Assembly: GCA_037074615.1 (NCBI GenBank)
Contig: CM073534.1
Span: 8,490,861 to 8,554,860 of the forward strand
Direction: 5' to 3'
DNA length: 64,000 nucleotides
From: Leucaena leucocephala
Taxonomy: Eukaryota > Streptophyta > Magnoliopsida > Fabales > Fabaceae
The notes under the pieces are model-generated. The model was not told the origin of the DNA. It ran no database searches and saw nothing but the letters and a program-made list of their open reading frames with translations. Shown here one piece after another: positions 23,131 through 36,345 of this stretch. Both the position numbers and the translations under genes were made by a program. Position 1 is the first letter of the stretch. Every line of letters begins with the position of its first letter.

Positions 23131-24640
23131 TGTCATTTTAATTATCAAACAAACTAAGCTAACCAATAGTAAAGTGAAGCTAACATAGGTCGATTCACAA
23201 GGAGCCTAAATGAATGCTAAAGTACTTAATTAATCTAATGAGCTACAAGTAACAAATTAATCAGATGAATTATGAGATAAGGTGTTTAAACTAATTCTAA
23301 ATTTAAATCCTATGCTACTTGTTTATGAATTTATATGTTTATGATGATGAGATGAATAAATGACAAGTGTGTTCCCTTAGAGATTATCTTACCTTCATTA
23401 TTCATAAAATATTATAGTTAATAAGTTGAATTAGAATGTTAGCTAACAACTCACAGCTAAATTCTCAATGAAAGCTACAACTCGCATATATTGAATAGAG
23501 AAATAAGAATTATTCAACTTGAGATAGAAGAAGATGAATTAAACAGATACAACTGTACTCTATTATAGATTACTCTAATTAACTACAACCATGTCTAACT
23601 TAGTCTAATGATGGAAATCAATCAAATCATCAAGTATATAGAAATAGGAAATCTAACTTGGTTCCCTAATCATTAATCATCTACTACTCTAATTGCATCA
23701 GTAATTACAGAATTAACTACATCAACTCGATACAATCAATTCTAAATTAAAGACACAATAAACTCCATGTTTAGCTTAAGGATTCTGGTTCAATATCCTC
23801 TCCAAGAGAGCACAATAGATCTAGCCTTCCATTACTATCAAGACTTCAACAACAACAGTAAATAGATCAGCAGTCATGGTGAATGTGGAAGAAAAAGATG
23901 AAGACTAAACTTTTCTCTGGTTCTATTGTCTAAAACAGAGAAAAGTTGAAGATGATAGAGAATAGAAATAGAGATGGGGAGAGAGATTGAAGGCAGTTGT
24001 ATGTATGGTGTGAGGTGTGGAGTGTATTTGATATGGAATGATATGTGGTGTGCTGAGTGAATGAATGATTCCTGCATGTGAATGATAGATGCTGTGGTGG
24101 AGTGGAGTAAAATGATGCGTGAATATGAAATATTGGTATCAGAAGGTGCAGATGGCGTCCAGTATGACCACATCAATATGCTGATGTATGTGTTATATAG
24201 AATAAGTGTGAATGGTATGACTGATATGAAATGATGAGCTGTGTGAAGTATGTGATGACAGCATGTACATGAATCTATTACATAATATGTGTGAATCTCC
24301 CACTTGCTTCTGTTGTGCTGCACACATGTTGGATCTCCCACTAGGTTTTGTTATCATCTCTTTCCAACATGTGACTCTATTAGCTTACTTGTTCAATCTA
24401 ACACATGCTTTTTTTGTTCAGCTGTCAATCATTTTTGTTTCATTCTCACAGCAGCAAGTTATCTTGGTAATGAGCATTTTCTGTTTCATTCTGTTTCAAT
24501 CATTTCTGTTTCTTTTGACCATGAACCTATCTATAGATAACTAACAAATGACAAAAACTAAAAGCAAAACATTATTGCATGCTCACATGCTTGCTATTAA
24601 GACTTTAATAAAGAATCCCACATGCCTTACTTTGCTTTTA
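23131..24640. other. unassigned sequence, no gene supported
   Basis: Contains a GT-rich stretch (about 24000-24260). The minus-strand frame over it (23874-24341) is long only because of biased composition and shows no domain. May be a decayed LTR-type insertion; I cannot find paired ends. Confidence 0.45.
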
Positions 24641-24689
24641 TTAAAGTATCTGTAGCATTTTATTTGTTTGCAGTCAACTTTATTAAAAG

Positions 24690-25080
24690 TTGTGTTTAGT
24701 GCGGTCTTAGTGCAGACAACTTTTTACTTTTAAGCTCATGTATGATTATGTTTTTTTGTCTTGTAACTTTAACTCTGTATATAAGAATCTTCCATACCCC
24801 TTTAGAAATCATCGAGAGTTCACTTTGTAATATATAATCATAAAATAGAAGAATATTTTCCTTTAAAGTTTTCTCTCTTATAAACACTCTATCTTTCTTT
24901 ATCTCTATTCTTGTCTCCACATAAATTCTATTATGCTCTATGCTTACCTCTCATAAGGGAAACATGGGTATCATTAAGGAATCTGATATTGTTCCAACAC
25001 TTAAAAGACTTCCGCATAAACAATCTGATTTAGTCTGAGAGTTCATGAATTCCATATCTTAAAAAGGCAATAGGGTTAGG
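24690..25080 (+). promoter_or_regulatory. possible pararetrovirus-type promoter and leader
   Basis: ctctgtatataagaatcttcc (about 24773) is a TATA box in good context. A purine-poor leader follows, then ATG at 24964 with an open start (MGIIKESDIVPTLKRL). The position, downstream of the viral polymerase fragment, would suit the large intergenic region of a caulimovirid. I see no tRNA-Met primer site, so this is a weak call. Confidence 0.25.
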
Positions 25081-25269
25081 AATGCCTATAAACCCATTAT
25101 TTTTCAATTTTAAGATAGTCTACATCTATAAACTAGGAGGATCAAATTTTAATAGTTTATTTTTCTATTTTTTTAAATCAACCATTTAATTTTACAAATA
25201 TAAAAATAAAGAACTATTAAAATTAGATTACGATAGAGTGACATTTTACTAAAATAATATTTTAATAAA

Positions 25270-27370
25270 AAGTTACATTTCAACCATGGAAATAGAATTA
25301 AATTAAGAAATAGAAGAAAGAGCACAACGATTGATTTAACCAACTATATAATAATACATACACATAAACAAGTAGTGTAAATACAAATAAATTACATAAA
25401 TAAAAAGAAGAACGAAGAAACAATAAACAACTAATAAATCCATGCCTAATTAAAAACTAACAATTAAATAGGAAATAAAATTAAATTGAGAAGTAGAAGA
25501 ACCACAATGGGGAGGAGAAGACACCAAAGTTAATCAATTTAACCAACCAAAAAATGATACATACACATAAATAAATAGGGTAAATACAAATAAATTACAT
25601 AAATATAATTACATAAAGAAGATTAAGATAAATGAATAAATTATAAATAACCAATCGATCGATGATTAATTAAAAACTATTGAGAAGTGGAAGAGAGAAT
25701 CACAACGTGAAGGAGAAGAAACTTAATAGAAGATTATCATGCAAATCATTCAATCAATCAGATAACCAATCAAATAAATGGAATAGAATTCAACAAAAAA
25801 AAGATGAAATGGAATACCTACACATTAACCCAACCATAATATATGACCAAACAATAAATAGTTAATTAGTGATTGACTGCTTAACTAACTATAAAATAAA
25901 TGACTAAACAATAAATCTATCAATGACTCAAAATCAATCAATTTAACCAATTATATAATAATGTATAAATATAAACAAATAGGGTAAAGGCAAATAAATT
26001 AAATAAAAAAATAAATGTAACTACATAAATAAAAAGAGTAACATAAATGAATAAATTTACGAATAACCAATCAATCCATGACTAATTAAAAACTAATAAT
26101 TAAATCTCTTGGGAAAATAAAACTAATACCAACATAGGAGATAGAATTAAATCGAGACAACGAGAAAGAGCAGGAAAAAATAAATTGATTTAACCAACAA
26201 TAAAATAAGACATACACAAACAAATAAGGTGAATACGAATAAATTACATAATTAAACAAATGCATTGCATAAATAAAAAAGAGTAAGATAAAAGAAGAAA
26301 TTATAAATAACTAATTAAACCTAATAATTAATAGAAAATAGAATTAAATTGAGAAGAAGAAGAAATAACTTCAATGAGAAGGAGAATAAACCAAAATAAA
26401 TCAATTTAAAAAACCATTCAATAATACGTACACATAAAAAAATGGGTTAAATACAAATAAATCTAATTACATAAATAAAAATGGTAAGATAAATGAATAA
26501 CAAATAAATATATAATTAACCAATCAATCCATATGTGATTAAAAAATAATAATTAAATAGGAAATAGAATTCAATCGAGAAGTAGAAAAAATAACCCCAA
26601 GAAGGAGGAAAAGAAACTAAAATTAATCAATTTAACTAACTATAAAATAATACATACACAAAAATAAATAGGATAAATACAAGTAAATTAATTAAATATA
26701 ATTATATAAAGAAAAGAGTAACATAAATTAATAAATTATAAATAATTAATCTATCAATCCATGTGTGATTTAAAAACTAATAATTAAGTAGCAAATAGAA
26801 TTAAATGGAAAAGTGGATGAAACAACCACAACGACAAAGAGATGAAACTTATTACATAATTAACATGTAAATCGTTCAATAAATTAGATAACCAAACAAA
26901 TAGATGGAATGGAATTTAACCGAAAACAATAGATAGAATGGAATAATCTTGCATATTAACCCATCAAGAATATGGCCAAACAATATATAGTTAATTAGTT
27001 ATTGACTGTTTAACCAACCTTGAAATAATATGACTAAACAATAAATCTTGCACTGAATTAAAATAAATCAATTTTACCAACTAGAAAATAATACATACAC
27101 ATAAATAAATAGTGTAAATGCAAGTAAATAAAATAACTATAAATACTTAAATAAAAAGACCATGATAAATTATAAATAACCAATCAATTCATGATGATTA
27201 AAAACTAACAATTAAATAGCAAACATAATTAAATTTAAAAGTGGAAGAAACAAACACAACAAGAAGAAACTTATTACATGATTAATATGCACATTATTCA
27301 ATAAATTAGATAACCATTCAAATAGATGTAATGGAATTCAACCAAAATAAAACAAAATAGTTGGAACGGA
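25270..27370. repeat. module E tandem repeat array
   Basis: Diverged units of about 200-250 bp. Anchors of the type tcaatttaaccaac...ataatacatacacataaa lie near 25331, 25535, 25936, 26188, 26400, 26626 and 27067; two gaps are double length. Units also share aataaccaatcaatccatgattaattaaaaac and gagaagtggaagaaac. No coding frame. Confidence 0.75.
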
Positions 27371-28044
27371 ATAATCCTACTCCCTAACTTATCAATAATA
27401 TGACCACATTTGAACATAAATGTGAGAAACCACATATGATGAAATTAAATCAATATAATTGTAACTCTTGGAATAATTTGACCTCAAATTTTGAAAGAAA
27501 TGCTAGGATAGAAAGATAATAAAAGTTTGAACCTAGAGAACTCAACAAGAGGTATCTATTAGAAAAAGTAATATGCATATCCTTTTATATTATTAGCCTT
27601 CATGTCAGATTTAATTGCATTCCACCAGCTCAATGTCCAAGATAAACCTTTATAGTCAAAAGTCTCTATACTCAAAAATTCAGTAATTGCTCCTAGGGGA
27701 AAGGCTTTGAAAGAACTCATGGGCTGGATATTTATTTCATTTCATAAAGCAAATACCTCAATCATATTTACACATGACACAAGCACTCATGTGGCCTCAA
27801 TTAATACATAAGTCAAGTTCTAGAGCAAGAATTAGCGTAAGAGATCACTCACAAGAAAAGAATATCTTCACCAAAGCTCAAAATCCTCATCAGGCCAATG
27901 CATACTTAAGAGTCTTCACAAGACTAGCAGATACTCAACTATCTCAATGTCAAGCTTTAAAACTTAGATGAAACCCTTACAGTCAAAAATATCTTCAAAG
28001 CCACTAAAAATATTGGACAAAATGATGGTATGAGAAGATTATTT
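27371..28044. repeat. module F, copy 2
   Basis: Matches 7241-7910 and 52541-53160. A 65-codon plus frame (27774-27971) is present, with no recognised family. Whether it is coding cannot be decided here. Confidence 0.6.
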
Positions 28045-28510
28045 GCAAGAACCACATTTATTAAATAAAATATAATATATTATATAAGCAAGAAGAGGGA
28101 ACTCTATTTCATAAGGTATGTAGCTCCAATAATTCACAACTCTTAAAAATAGAGGCTTTAATTTTAAAAGGAAGATTAAAGTATAGAAATATAAAAAATA
28201 TAAAACCTAAACAAAGCCAAAACAAAAAAATAATGATAATAAAATAGATGGTGTAACTAGATATTCACAGTCAACAAAAAATGAGAAAAAGAAGAGATAA
28301 GTTATATATTCACAATCAACACCACAAAATCATATGAATAATAAATCATATATCTATAATGAATAGTTATTTTAAACTATTGAAAACTAAAGTGTATCAA
28401 CTACTGCCTTAGCCATGTCTCCATCACAAGTATATCTAGGGGACGTTAAATGTATCAGAGGTGTAATAATTAACAAGTAACAAGAAAATATTATTGTAAT
28501 ATAATACCTT
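28045..28510. repeat. modules B and C without MITE-1
   Basis: Between gaggcttt and aaaaggaagatta (about 28155-28170) the 244-bp MITE present in the four other B copies is absent, leaving a site a few bases shorter than expected. Module C is cut at 28510 by element 5. Confidence 0.7.
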
Positions 28511-29823
28511 TATAGGATATTATAATATATTTAAATATTCAGTAATTAGTATATAGGATAAGATATGATATTATTTCATTAATATCTATGATTCTCTATT
28601 GCGCATATATATCTCTTTTAAATATCAATAATATATAAGTATTTTCATCCTATTTACTCTCTGAAATAATATGGTATCAGAGCATATATAATTCCTGGCG
28701 TCAATTACTTTTTTTGGTTTATTATTCAGCATCAGAGGTAGTTTGTGAGCATTCATGGCGGTGAACCCGACGTGAAGATCCCGTTGGGTTCTTGCAACAT
28801 GCCCATCCCACCTTGTCCAACACCCTTCAATTTTCAAGATCTTGGGGTTTCATTGCTGTCAAAGGTGCGTGTGAGCCTCATGCTCTGTCACCATTCTTGC
28901 CTATTCTTTCATGCGCCATAGCATAGACTGCTTTTTTGGCGAGTTTAATGACAACACTTCTCTTGCTCCAGTATCAACTCCCCTTCTCAGCATCATTCCT
29001 AGCGTCATGTCTACTATTTTTGGGTTTTTTGGTAATGGATCTGCTATTTCTATTATGTTGCATACTGATGAAGCAGAAGAAGGGTCTGGAGGTTTGGCTA
29101 TTGTGGGCTTCTTTAGAATTTGGTGTGGCTGCTAGGATTTTAAGCAATTTTATTTGGCCCCTCAAGAGGTCCTCTTCTGTTCTTTTTGTCCTCCTTTTTT
29201 GAATATTATGGCTAAAATTAATTATGTTTCTGAAATAGTTCCAATAGTCACTAAGATTACTAAATATAAAGTTTATTTTTGTAGGAGGAAATTTGGTATC
29301 TTGGAGAAACAAGAAATAAAATGTGGTGTCACTAGCGAGTGCAGAAACAGAATACAGAGAAATGGCACAATCAATATGAGATAGTCTGGATATACCAGTT
29401 ACTGAAGGAGATTGGCCTTAAAATCTTGTTACCAGCAAAGCTGTGGCATGATAATAAAGCAACCCTACACATAGCTTTTAATTCGGTATTACATGAACGC
29501 ATGAAACATATTGAGGTCAATTGTCATTTTATTCGAGAAAAGCTCAAGGAAAATTTTATCTTTATAGAATATATCAGATCCAATTATCAATTGGGTGATC
29601 TCTTCACCAAAGCTCTTGATAGGATTTGAGTTGAATATCTTTGTAATAAGTTTAGCATGTAGAAGTATTATAAGAGATATTATAAGATATGTAAATATCT
29701 AATAATTAGTATATATGATATTATTTTATTAATATCTAAGATTCTCTATTGTGTATATATATATCCCTTCTGAATATCAATAATGTACAAATATTTTTAT
29801 TCTATTTGCTCTTTGAAATAATA
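28511..29823 (+). mobile_element. copia element 5, internally deleted (1.3 kb)
   Basis: Two LTRs of about 158 bp (28511-28668, 29666-29823) related to those of element 4, a tRNA-Met primer site at 28672 (tggtatcagagc) and a duplicated acctt (28506-28510, 29824-29828). Only about 1 kb of interior remains: leader-like sequence and the end of RNase H. It interrupts module C at the exon-end signal. Confidence 0.85.
29339..29629 (+). pseudogene. copia RNase H C-terminus, element 5
   Basis: An open 96-codon stretch encoding the copia RNase H tail: LWHDNKATLHIA, HERMKHIEVNCHFIREKL and QLGDLFTKALDR. The aspartate of DNKA is kept. The N-terminal half and all of RT, integrase and protease are deleted. 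It is closely similar to 39830-40070 in element 4. Confidence 0.85.
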
Positions 29824-29828
29824 ACCTT

Positions 29829-30194
29829 AAACAAAGGGTAATATATGGTTGATAGTAAGTTTTTAGCTTAGTTGGCATGTTATCTAAGCTTTTAAAGAGA
29901 GGAAGTAAGGCAACTGTTGACAATGTGGTTATCAAGACAATACTTATTAATCATTATAAACAATAAATATCCTAAAGCATAACTATTACAATAATGAAAA
30001 ATTATACATAATAATAACATAAATAAGAAAATAAAGGTTACTTTAATGTGATAAATGTTAAGAGTCCAATTTCTTCTACATACAATAAGTAACTAATGTC
30101 AGCACACAACATATGATGAAAATTAAAGCAATGGAACTACAATTTAGCTAGAAAGATAATAAAGGAATAATTGATATTTCTCTCACATTTAGGA
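29829..30194. repeat. module C remainder after element 5
   Basis: Continues module C from ccttaaacaaagggtaatatatgg; matches 8690-9046. No intact frame. Confidence 0.6.
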
Positions 30195-30387
30195 TTAGCC
30201 TCCTATCTCTTTAGCAATTTGGTTTCAATTTCTTCAACAAATCCTCACCAACCTGCATCAATAACTGAGTCATGCTATCATAATTATAATTTTTGAAAGG
30301 GGACAATGTGAAAGGGAAATAAGGATGTGTATGTTTTATTGATTGACAAATCCTCACCTAATATAGTTTCTAGCTTGCTCTGTATCC
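30195..30387 (-). pseudogene. module D exon, copy 3 (frameshifted)
   Basis: Homologous to the open exon at 9047-9240. Here a 2-bp loss (gatttgtcaatc against gatttttgtcaatc in minus-strand sense) shifts the frame. The local 75-bp duplication next to it is absent. Confidence 0.5.
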
Positions 30388-31282
30388 TTGCTAACCAAAA
30401 TATCTTTTTTCCAAAAAGGAATTTCATTCATATTGATCTTTTTCAATAAAAATAATGATGTCAAACCTATTTGGAAAACACTAGACTTTTTGCAATATGA
30501 GAAATTCAAAGTAAAAAAGGGCATAAAATGGCTAAATATGTCAATAATAATAGCTAAACTAATATACAAATTAAATAATGGAAAGAACTAAATATTTAAA
30601 GTTAAATTTGAAACATTATAAATTAAATAATAAATATTAAATAATATATTAACAAGAAAATATAAAAGGTAGTAAAATAATATAAAATGAATATAAGATA
30701 TTATAAATTATAATTATATTAATAGATATTAATCAAAGATTATAACACATTGGAGGAAAAGGAGGAAGTGAAAAGAAAGTGAAGGGATAAGGAGAAGGAT
30801 GAGGGGAACATAATTCATTATTATAAAATTAATTATAAATAATCTATCAATCAATTATTATATAACAAAATTTGAAAAAAATATAATATGTCGAACCATA
30901 TGCTAAACGATATAAAATAAAAGAGGAGCAATCATAATGAGAAGAAGAAAACAATTATTAATTATGATAAATAATAACTACATTTTTATTAATAATATAT
31001 ATTTATAAATATTAATAACTATCAAATTTATAATTGAATATTTTGCTGTAATGTAGGATGTAAAGATGAAGGAAAGATCCTTGCATTCTAGATGGAGTTG
31101 TTATTTTCCACACCAATTCAACAATATGCCTACGAGAGAAATACGATTTCTAAATGTGAGACGTCTCACACAGCTATTTTCCAAAGGCAATAAAAAAAAT
31201 ATGCCTAATCAATTAGGCCATTGTCGACCTCTGCAATGTGAGAATTCAAGGTCAAGAAGACATTTAAGTATGTGCATATGTG
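30388..31282. repeat. modules E (variant) and G, copy 2
   Basis: AT-rich sequence matching 9300-10439. Module G is at about 31025-31280. No gene seen. Confidence 0.6.
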
Positions 31283-33539
31283 TTAGTAACAATGCATACA
31301 CATAGTTTAAAAGTTGCAAAAGTCAAAGAAATAATAAACAACACCTAACACATAATTTTAAATCAACAATGGACTGAATCAAATTCTCAAGCTCACAAAT
31401 CAAAAGGAAAAATAGCTAAAATTTAAAAAAAGAAACATACACTCACATTATTAAAGAAAGAACTTACATGTCAACACCATTCATTAAGTTATAATTTATC
31501 AATACACAAATACAACCTAAGAAACAAGTTACTACTAAATCACAATGCAAAATCTCATAGGTAAGAACATAAAAGAATGGGAAGGGCTTCTATGAACATT
31601 TCAAAAAAAGAAAATTAAATCCAAACGCTAAACCCAAATACTACTTTTTCCCATATATTTTTCAAAACTTAAATATTTCAACCCACTAAAAATCCTAAAA
31701 TAGGAATTGGAATAGAAGGGATTGACAAATGTTAGAAATGTTGATAGTAACAAAATCAATATGAAAGGCGTTCAAGGTATAGAAATTTAAAATAAAGTGC
31801 ACAAATCACAAGCTAGAGAATAACCATGACTCTTCCCAAAACTTCAACAATCCAAGCAAACTTCATTAATGTCAAGAATACAAGTTTCATGGCAAATTCA
31901 GTTGACCAAAATGAATCATGATGAACAATCCCCTCACAAAGGATAGGTGTATGTCTCTCAACTCTAAATGTTTAAGGCAATGTGTTTCACTCAATTTTCA
32001 CCTATCATAACCTCACTACTATCTTGTCTAGTTTCTAAGTCATTACCTCTTACGCAACATGTAATGCACAAATCAAAAGGACTTTTATTTAAGTTGTAAT
32101 AGGGTTATGGTAAGAAAAGAAAGCGTATAAAGAAGAGGGAAAACAAATTAATAATTTAAAAAATCCAAGAGCATCAATAAAGAGATAATATAATACATAT
32201 GTGTAGATGTGTTAGTAATAATGCATACACAGTTTGAAAGTTGCAAGTCAAAGAGATAATAAACAACACCCGGCACAACATTTTAAATTAATAATGGACT
32301 GAAGCAAATTATGCAAGCTCAAAGAGTGAAAAGGAAAAATAGCTAAAATTTAAAAAAAGAAACACACACACAATCATTTCTTGCTATGTTATTAAAGAAA
32401 GAACTTGCATGACATCACCATTCATTAACTTATAATTTATCAGCACACAAATACAACCTAAGAAACTAGTTACTACTAAATCACAATGCACAATCTCAAG
32501 TAAGAACACAAAAGAATGGGAATGGCCTTTATCAACATTTCAAATAAACAAAAGAAAATTAAATCCAAACGCTAAACCCAAATACTACTTTTTCCCATAT
32601 ATTTTTCAAAACTAAAATATTTCATCCCACTTAAAATCCTAAAATAGGAATTGGAATAGAAGGGATTGACAAATGTTAGAAAGGATGACAATGACAAAAT
32701 CAAAGTGAAAGGCTTTCAAGGTATAGAACTTCAAAATAGAGTGCACAAATCACAAGTTAGAGAATAACCATAACTTTTCAAGACTTCAACAATCCAAGCC
32801 AACTTCACTCATGTCAAGAATACAAGTGTTTCATGGCAAATTTAGTTGACCAAAATGAATCACAATGAACAATCCCCTTACGAAGGTTAGGTGTATGTCT
32901 ATCAACTCTAAATGTTTAAGGCAATGTGTTTCACTCAATTTCCACCTATCATAACCTCACTACTACCTTGTCTAGCTTTGAAGTCGTCACCTCTTAAGTA
33001 ACGTGCAATGCATAAATCAAAATGACTTTTATTTAGGTTGTAATGTGGCTAAGGTAAGAAAAGAAAGGGTATAAAGAAGAGGGAAAACAAATGAATACTT
33101 TAGAAAATTCAAGAGCATCAATAAAGAGATAATATAGTAAGTATATGCATGTGTTAGTAATAATGCATATATATAGTTTGAAAGTTGCAAAAGTCAAAGA
33201 GATAACAAACAACACGCGGCACGACATTTTAGATTAACAATGGACTAAAGCAAATTCTGCAAGCTCACAGAGTGAAAAGGAAAAAGAGCTAAAATTTTAA
33301 AAAAAGAAACACACACACAATCATTTCTTGCTATATTATTAAAGAAAGAACTTGCATGATAGCACCATTCATTAACTTATAATTTATCAGTACACAAATA
33401 CAACCTAAGAAACCAGTTACCACTAAACCACAATACACAATCTCATAAGTAAGAACACAAAAGAATGGGAATGGCCTCTATGAACATTTCAAAAAAAAAA
33501 ACAGAAAATTAAATCTAAATGCTAAACCCAAATACTACT
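31283..33539. repeat. tandem array of module A (copies 3, 4 and start of 5)
   Basis: Unit starts near 31283, 32210 and 33150, spacing 927 and 940 bp. The third unit is split at 33539 by element 3 and resumes at 42466. Each unit ends gggaaaacaaatgaatactttagaaaatccaagagcatcaataaagagata-type sequence. Confidence 0.88.
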
Positions 33540-33787
33540 TGTTGAAGATATTGGGATTGAATGAAGAGAGATTATAGGGATTAAAAGGGAAAGATTATAG
33601 GAGATTATGTTTTGATTTTATTCTTTGATTGATTCCCAAATATCCGCCGTAAATCTCATTTATTGTGGGATCCTAAATGTGTATATATGTAACATAATAG
33701 CAGTGTAATAAGTACAGAAGAAAAAATATAGAACCTTTCTCTATCTCCCTACAATATTCCTTACTGTAGTCGGTATGTCAATGTACA
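33540..33787 (+). repeat. 5' LTR of element 3
   Basis: Starts TGTTGAAGATATTGGG, ends TGTACA. It lacks about 21 bp present near the start of the 3' LTR. Contains tgtgtatatatgtaac, a TATA-like promoter segment. Confidence 0.92.
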
Positions 33788-34900
33788 TGGTATCAGAGCA
33801 GGCTATCAGTTTTGTCCACTCTTTTGTCAATGACACTGCCTCGTCTGACGGAGCTTCACATCTCAATTCCATGAAAGTCACCGGCCTTAAAAGATCGACC
33901 ATTCTCATTGTGCCAGAACATCTCACTGGCAACAATTACCTTGATTGGAGCCAGTCCATGCTCCTTGCCCTCGACAGAAGAGATAGACTTGACTTCATTC
34001 ATACTAATCAACCTCCGATCGGTGACGTTAACACCCGTCGGTGATGGAAGTTAGACAACACCTTAATTGTATCGTGGCTTCTTAATTCAATGCTCCCGAC
34101 CGTTTAACAGAGTTTTATATTTCTTACCTCTGCCAAAGCCATATGGGTCAACATGAAAGAAGCATATGGAAAACGCCCGAACGCCTCTTTGCTATTTGAC
34201 TTGCGAGCACGACTCTGGATAGTCAAACAAGGCATGCAACCACTCAAAGCCTATTACCTTGAGAAGTCGGCATTATGGTAGGAGCTCGACCTGTTCCATC
34301 ACCGAATCTGGCGTGATCTCGAAGATGTAGCTGAATATCGCTGGGCATTGGAGGAAGAAAGACTATTCGAGTTCCTGGTTGGTCTTAACCCCATCTACGA
34401 TAATGTCTGTGGCCGCCTCCTCTGCATAGTTCCTCTGCCGACTGTCCCTAAGGCATTCGCTGTATTACATGATAAGGAATCTCATTACTCTGTCATGTTT
34501 ATTGATCACAAAGCTCCTTGGCCGCATCAACTGAGGTGTTTGCTCTCGCCACTCTTGTTGCTGAATCTAGACCCATGAGAGAGCATCCATGGTAGGACCA
34601 CTGTAAGAAGATGGTTCACACCAAGGACATTTGCTCAGAGCTCCATGGGAAGCCCCCAGATTGGAAGCCAAAGCCACGGTGACCAGAGAGTCACCTCGCC
34701 AACGCCTCTGGTTCAGAAGACATGGGCCCAACTCCAATAGGCCCACTTCAAGATGCCACAGGTCCACACATCTCCGGGTTAACACACGCCTCCCACTCCA
34801 GCATGCGTCTATTCCCTAGAGGCCCAATACACTATGGCCTAAGTCATGCATCAGACCTATTCAGCGTTATTCTTGAGAGATTGACAGCTCTTAAAAATTA
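33775..34900 (+). pseudogene. copia gag, element 3 (broken)
   Basis: Open pieces at 33775-34044 (MVSEQAISFV..., EHLTGNNYLDWSQSMLLALD) and 34348-34578 (EERLFEFLVGLNPIYDNVCGRLL), linked by degenerate WKLDNTLIVSWLLNSMLP and ELDLFHHRIW segments. In the zinc knuckle (about 34590-34632) the first cysteine codon is a stop (tag). The same gag domains occur in elements 1, 2 and 6. Confidence 0.85.
33788..33800 (+). other. primer-binding site (initiator tRNA-Met), element 3
   Basis: tggtatcagagca directly follows the 5' LTR. Confidence 0.93.
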
Positions 34901-34959
34901 ATCTAGTAAGCAACAACCCATTGCTAGTATGGTCTAACTAGGTAATTTTTTTCAAGCCC

Positions 34960-35265
34960 TTGCTACCATTAAATGTAAGAATATAGGTCCTTGTTAGATA
35001 GTTGACTCAAGTGTTTCTGATCATATGACTGATGATGTCTCATTGTTTTCCACCTATACCCCTACCACATCCCGTCTCACTGTAAAAATTGTTTATGCTT
35101 TTGATTCTATGGTAGTAGGTAGTGGACAATTAATGTCTCCACTACTCTATACTTCATGATGTTTTGCATGTTTTAAAATGAAAATGCAATTTATTATCTG
35201 AGTCAATTAAATAAGCAGAAGCGATGTCATACCGATTTCTTTGCTACTTTTGTATATTTTAGGAT
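34960..35265 (+). pseudogene. copia protease, element 3
   Basis: The active-site context IVDSSVSDHMT (35004-35015 for the core) keeps the aspartate, but its glycine is serine. The flap region TYTPTTSRLTVKI is readable; the frame then breaks. Confidence 0.75.
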
Positions 35266-36180
35266 ATGTTCATGGGGATGACGATTGGTGTTGCTAAAGA
35301 ATTTGACAGACTTTATTACCTAAATGATTGTCATTATCCAGCATTGTCTTTTTGTAATAAAGTATCTCTCCCTAGAACTAGTGAAATAGAGCTATGGCAC
35401 AAAAGATTAGGACATCCCAGTTTTCATTACATGTATAAAATGTTCCCATCTATTTGCAAAAATTACAATTCTGAATTTTATTGTGACTCATGTGAATTGG
35501 CTAAACCCCATCGGACTTCATTTCCTAGCACCTCTTATCGTCCCTCAACCTTTTTCCATTATCCATAGCGATTTGTGGGATCCATCTCATGTTCCTAACC
35601 ATACTCAATCAAAATGGTTCATGACTTTTATTGATGATCGTATCAGTGTCAGTTAGGTCTTCCTACTTAAGGATAAAACTGAAGTTTGTCAAACATTCAT
35701 TGATTTTTATCACATGGTCCATACCCAATTTGAGACCAAGATTCAAACTTTCCATACCAATAATGGTACTAAGTATTTTAATTATCCGCTTTCCACCTTT
35801 TTCAAAACATACGGTATCACTCATAAGATTTCCTGCCCACATAGCCCTAAAAAGAATGGGATTGCTAAACCCAAAAATAGGCACATTCTAGAAACTGTCT
35901 GAGCTCTCCTATTTAGTGGTGCTATTCCTACTTTCTATTGGGATGATGCCATTATCACTGCTACCTTTCTGATCAACAGAATGTCTTGCAAACCCTTATC
36001 CTTCTAAACACCCCTCCAAGTTCTACACCACCACTTTAACCTACCCTATCTTGAAAATAACCTATCCTTACGAGTCTTTGGTTATACTTCCATGGTTCAA
36101 TTACACCATTCTCATAAACTCGACCCTAAGTCTGTCAAATGCATTACCTAGGTCCTGCAGGACATCAGAAGGAGTATAAA
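35266..36180 (+). pseudogene. copia GAG-pre-integrase and integrase, element 3
   Basis: 35266-35568 encodes the zinc-binding region (LWHKRLGHPSFHYM, CDSCELAKPHRT). The next frame gives IHSDLW (first aspartate). The second catalytic position reads HTNNGTKY (aspartate to asparagine), and the third region reads NGIAKPKNRHILE, where the usual glutamate is lysine-shifted. Stops separate the parts. The frame ends at element 4; KGYKC before and FDPVSKRLYI after the insertion show that it interrupted one continuous protein. Confidence 0.85.
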
Positions 36181-36182
36181 TG

Positions 36183-36345
36183 TGTAGAGATATTAGAGAT
36201 ATTATGAGATATGTAAATATCCTATAATTAGTATATAGGATAAGATGATATTATTTTATTAGTATCTAGTTTTATCTTGAATTTTCTATTATATGTATAA
36301 ATATCCCTTTAGACTATCAATTAAATACAAGTATTATCTAAAACA
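36183..36345 (+). repeat. 5' LTR of element 4
   Basis: 163 bp, from TGTAGAGATATTAG to CTAAAACA. Contains ttatatgtataaatatccc as a TATA-like promoter. Related LTRs flank element 5. Confidence 0.9.

Noticed and set aside
23874..24341. 155-codon minus-strand open frame
   Set aside because: Arises from a GT-rich plus-strand stretch with few stop chances; histidine/serine/isoleucine-rich product without a domain.
25270..27370. CRISPR-like or centromeric array
   Set aside because: Units are long, diverged and lack spacer structure; nothing prokaryotic is present, and centromere identity cannot be judged from one window.
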